Below, piece by piece: positions 62,317 through 64,000 of a stretch of 64,000 nt of DNA. The translations under genes and the position numbers were made by a program. Position 1 is the stretch's first letter, and every line of letters begins with the position of its first letter. The stretch is taken from positions 310,001-374,000 of the forward strand of contig LJCX01000005.1 of NCBI GenBank assembly GCA_001298545.1, read 5' to 3'. The notes beneath the pieces were generated by a model. It had not been told where the DNA came from. It saw only the letters and a list, made by a program, of their open reading frames with translations, and did no database searches. The stretch comes from Actinobacteria bacterium OV320. Its GTDB lineage: Bacteria > Actinomycetota > Actinomycetes > Streptomycetales > Streptomycetaceae.

Positions 62317-62349
62317 GCTGTCCGGCCCGGGATGAGCGGGCCGGACAGC
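62317..62349 (-). terminator. Intergenic hairpin 6 of the element
   Basis: GCTGTCCGGCCCG pairs perfectly with CGGGCCGGACAGC over a 7-nt loop, between two same-strand genes. Confidence 0.75.
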
Positions 62350-62351
62350 GT

Positions 62352-62525
62352 TCAGCGGTGGGCGGCGTGGCGGTGGTGTTGCTCGCCGCAGGTGGTGCAC
62401 TTCGGAGGCCGGTTGCGGGCCTCGCGGCGCAGCTCGTCGACGGCGAGCACGACGAGGCCGGCGGCGGCGCCGACGGCGAGCGCGAGCAATGCGAGGAGGG
62501 GGGTCAGCGCGTTACCGACTTCCAT
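62352..62525 (-). CDS. Tiny membrane protein with Cys/His tail
   Basis: 57 residues from the ATG at 62525, overlapping the preceding stop as TGATG. One hydrophobic span (PLLALLALAVGAAAGLVVLA) is followed by a basic region and CTTCGEQHHRHAAH, a Cys-x2-Cys plus His cluster that could bind metal. The good start overlap and codon bias support it as a real gene. Confidence 0.6.
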   Translation of the reverse strand: MEVGNALTPLLALLALAVGAAAGLVVLAVDELRREARNRPPKCTTCGEQHHRHAAHR

Positions 62526-63178
62526 CAGGCCCTCACCTGGCCGACGTGGGCGAGGTAGACGGTGACGATCTCGCCGTTCAGCTCCCAGATGGTCAGCGGC
62601 CAGTCGGTTCCGCCCTGCGCATGGATGCGCCGCCAGCCGTCTTCCAACAGACCGTGGGTGGCGTAGCCGTACGCCTTGACCGCCGCGTGGCGGTCATCGA
62701 AGGGACCCCGGACGTGCTTGCTGATGCGCCGGTGGTCCTTCGTCACGCCGTCGAGCTGGACGGACATGAGGTCGATCAGCTGGGGGGCGAGACGGCGCTC
62801 GGTGACGAAGGGGGTGATCGCCTGGATGAGGGGGACCACGTTGTTGCCGTGCTGGGAGTCTTCGCCGTCGACGGTTGAGTTGTAGACCAGCTCGTCAACG
62901 GTCGGGTTGTCCTCGTCGGCGCGCCTGACGTGCCAGCCCTCGACCTCCGCGGGGTCGAGGGGCAGTTCCTCGACCGAGGAGATCCACAGGTGCGATCCGT
63001 CGGTGAGCTGCGCGGTGATGCCGAACATGCCGCCGCAGATCTCGACGTCGGTGACGAGCGGGATGCGCCGCAGCGCGGTGATGACCGGCTCGTAGGCGTT
63101 CCACAGCTTGCGCCACAGCGGGTCGTCGGTGTTGCCGTGCACGGGCATCGGGGCCATCTGCGCGAGGTGGTTGCTCAC
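62525..63178 (-). CDS. Hypothetical protein
   Basis: 217 residues from the GTG at 63178, with TTGGAGAG upstream inside the leader motif. It is a mixed alpha/beta protein (YEPVITALRRIPLVTDVEIC, GSHLWISSVEELPLDP, TIWELNGEIVTVYLAHV). The N-terminal part may form a small beta sheet; no catalytic pattern is clear. No family recognised. Confidence 0.65.
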   Translation of the reverse strand: MSNHLAQMAPMPVHGNTDDPLWRKLWNAYEPVITALRRIPLVTDVEICGGMFGITAQLTDGSHLWISSVEELPLDPAEVEGWHVRRADEDNPTVDELVYNSTVDGEDSQHGNNVVPLIQAITPFVTERRLAPQLIDLMSVQLDGVTKDHRRISKHVRGPFDDRHAAVKAYGYATHGLLEDGWRRIHAQGGTDWPLTIWELNGEIVTVYLAHVGQVRA

Positions 63179-63186
63179 GGGTTTGC

Positions 63187-63200
63187 TCTCCAAGAGGTCT
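63187..63200 (-). promoter_or_regulatory. Start-associated leader motif, copy 4
   Basis: AGACCTCTTGGAGA, 8 nt before the GTG at 63178. A weak stem (cccaac with gttggg, 63208-63227) stands in the usual hairpin position. Confidence 0.75.
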
Positions 63201-63234
63201 AGTGCGGCCCAACAGTACAGAGTTGGGATCTATT

Positions 63235-63687
63235 TCAGAACCGATTGAAACGCCTGCCCTGGCAGACGGGGGGCCTCCTGCGCTCCTCGCGGGCACCGCG
63301 GGCGACGGCGGTCAGGACCGCCAGCTCATCGGCGCGCTCCTGGGCCACGTCGGCGATGCGCCGGGCCTGGTGGGCGAGGCTGCGCGCCTGCATGAGGGCG
63401 TGGTGGTTGTCGCGGGGGTCGAGGTGAATCTCCGCGCCGCCGATCTCGTTGAGGAGGTCGGTCACGATGCCGTCCCGCACATGCTCGGCGTGACCGAGGC
63501 CGTCGAGGTCGCGCTCCCGCTCGGCCTGGTCCTTGAGGTCGGCGATCTGGATGAGCATGTCGCCGACGCCTTCAGGGTCTTCGCGGTAGAGGTCGGCAAG
63601 GGTGCGGATCTGCTCGGTGGCGGCGGCGCTGCCGTCGAGCACGATCGCGCCCTTGTGTGCGCGGCGAAGGGTGGGCAGGTAACTCAT
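63235..63687 (-). CDS. Hypothetical coiled-coil-like protein
   Basis: 150 residues from the ATG at 63687 (GAGGACGAC upstream). It is highly charged and helical (ADLKDQAERERDLDGLGHAE, LAHQARRIADVAQERADELA) with a basic tail RRPPVCQGRRFNRF. It is the first gene of the long unit led by promoter copy 4. No family recognised. Confidence 0.65.
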   Translation of the reverse strand: MSYLPTLRRAHKGAIVLDGSAAATEQIRTLADLYREDPEGVGDMLIQIADLKDQAERERDLDGLGHAEHVRDGIVTDLLNEIGGAEIHLDPRDNHHALMQARSLAHQARRIADVAQERADELAVLTAVARGAREERRRPPVCQGRRFNRF

Positions 63688-63726
63688 GTCGTCCTCTCGG
63701 TCGGAGGGGCTTCCCCCCTCTTTCTG

Positions 63727-63759
63727 GTTCTATTCTATATGCATTGCCAGGGATGTCCA
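63727..63759 (-). promoter_or_regulatory. Element promoter, copy 4
   Basis: TGGACA, 16 nt, TAGAAT on the minus strand within ATGCATATAGAATAGAAC, 40 nt before the ATG at 63687. It leads the 63687-56907 unit. Confidence 0.75.
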
Positions 63760-63788
63760 GATTCCTGGCGAAATATTCGTTCGAGGGC

Positions 63789-64000
63789 CTAAGTTTTTTG
63801 CTGCCTGCGGGCCTTGGAGTCGCGCAGGGCCTCACGCACAGCCCTGCGTGCTGCCTCCACCGACTCCGGCCGCTCCTCGACCTGTTGACGGCGGCTGGTC
63901 GCCTCCTCGTGCCACTCGTCCCAGAAGCGCCCGTGCTCCTGATGCTGAGCCGCCTTGGCCTCCTCGCGCTCCCTCTCGCGCCCTGCGCGGGGGTTGGTGC
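63789..64000 (-). CDS. Hypothetical charged protein (N-terminus beyond the window)
   Basis: The last 70 codons of a leftward gene, ending in TAG at 63789. The visible part is Arg/Glu/Ala/Gln-rich and helical (AGREREREEAKAAQHQEHG, FWDEWHEEATSRRQQVE, then EAARRAVREALRDSKARRQ). The codon pattern and the promoter-containing gap after it support a real gene. Function unknown. Confidence 0.55.
   Translation of the reverse strand, partial: TNPRAGREREREEAKAAQHQEHGRFWDEWHEEATSRRQQVEERPESVEAARRAVREALRDSKARRQQKT

Overview
The window is chromosomal DNA from a Streptomyces-type actinomycete. GC is very high with strong third-position GC bias, GTG and TTG starts are frequent, genes often overlap by 4 bp (GTGA/ATGA), several promoters look leaderless, and the families present are typical of Streptomyces (SAV_2336-type and SCO4225-type proteins, WhiB, MreB-like, class F sortase).

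Layout. (1) 1-6189: a three-gene conflict or signalling locus encoding a trypsin-like protease fused to a VMAP-type C-terminal region (cut by the window edge), a MoxR AAA+ ATPase, and a large SAV_2336-type protein that ends in a HAD-like domain lacking its catalytic residues. (2) 6462-9014: a two-gene operon encoding an actin/MreB-like protein and a GAF histidine-kinase-like protein, both with degenerate nucleotide-binding motifs. (3) 9162-29703: a compact biosynthetic gene cluster that I read as maremycin/FR900452-type. A minus-strand operon encodes the beta-methyltryptophan set (HisC-like aminotransferase, cupin, C-methyltransferase = MarG/MarH/MarF-like), a tryptophan-dioxygenase-superfamily enzyme (MarE-like), a second methyltransferase and a free carrier protein. 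Plus-strand operons encode an NRPS (C-A-PCP with a vestigial acyltransferase tail), an interrupted adenylation-methyltransferase protein with a cysteine-like code (MarQ-like, S-methylcysteine), and a small PKS set: two ketosynthases, one truncated KS-like protein, an ACP, an acyl-AMP ligase, a type II thioesterase, two reductases and an NTF2-fold protein. These parts fit a diketopiperazine of oxidised beta-methyltryptophan and S-methylcysteine carrying a polyketide-derived ring. An 18-bp perfect terminator stem closes the cluster.

(4) 29796-49953: ordinary chromosome. It holds a secreted M28 aminopeptidase, a GH5 glycosidase under two LacI-type operators, an NAD-dependent DNA ligase, an LLM flavin oxidoreductase, an FAD monooxygenase, a two-component system followed by a small surface protein and a lipoprotein sortase, an F5/8C-domain protein, a nitronate monooxygenase, a LacI regulator with a leaderless promoter, an SCO4225-type membrane protein, a hot-dog thioesterase, an azlD remnant and a LamG-domain exported protein.

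(5) About 50428-64000 (continues past the window): an integrated mobile element. Its left end is a 3' fragment of a CAT-anticodon tRNA gene without the 5' half, which is the typical scar of tRNA-targeted integration. All genes run leftward in four transcription units, at least three of which start at near-identical promoters. Most intergenic gaps inside the units combine a GC-rich hairpin with a repeated leader, AGACCTCTTGGAGA, placed 7-12 nt before the next start codon. This resembles the start-associated sequences of some actinophages. Cargo includes a C5 DNA methyltransferase, a WhiB-like protein, an HU-like protein, a PP-loop (PAPS-reductase-like) enzyme with a Cys-rich partner, a RusA-like resolvase, a PP2C phosphatase and an N6-methylase-like protein without its catalytic motif. 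No integrase is visible, so it probably lies beyond the right edge.
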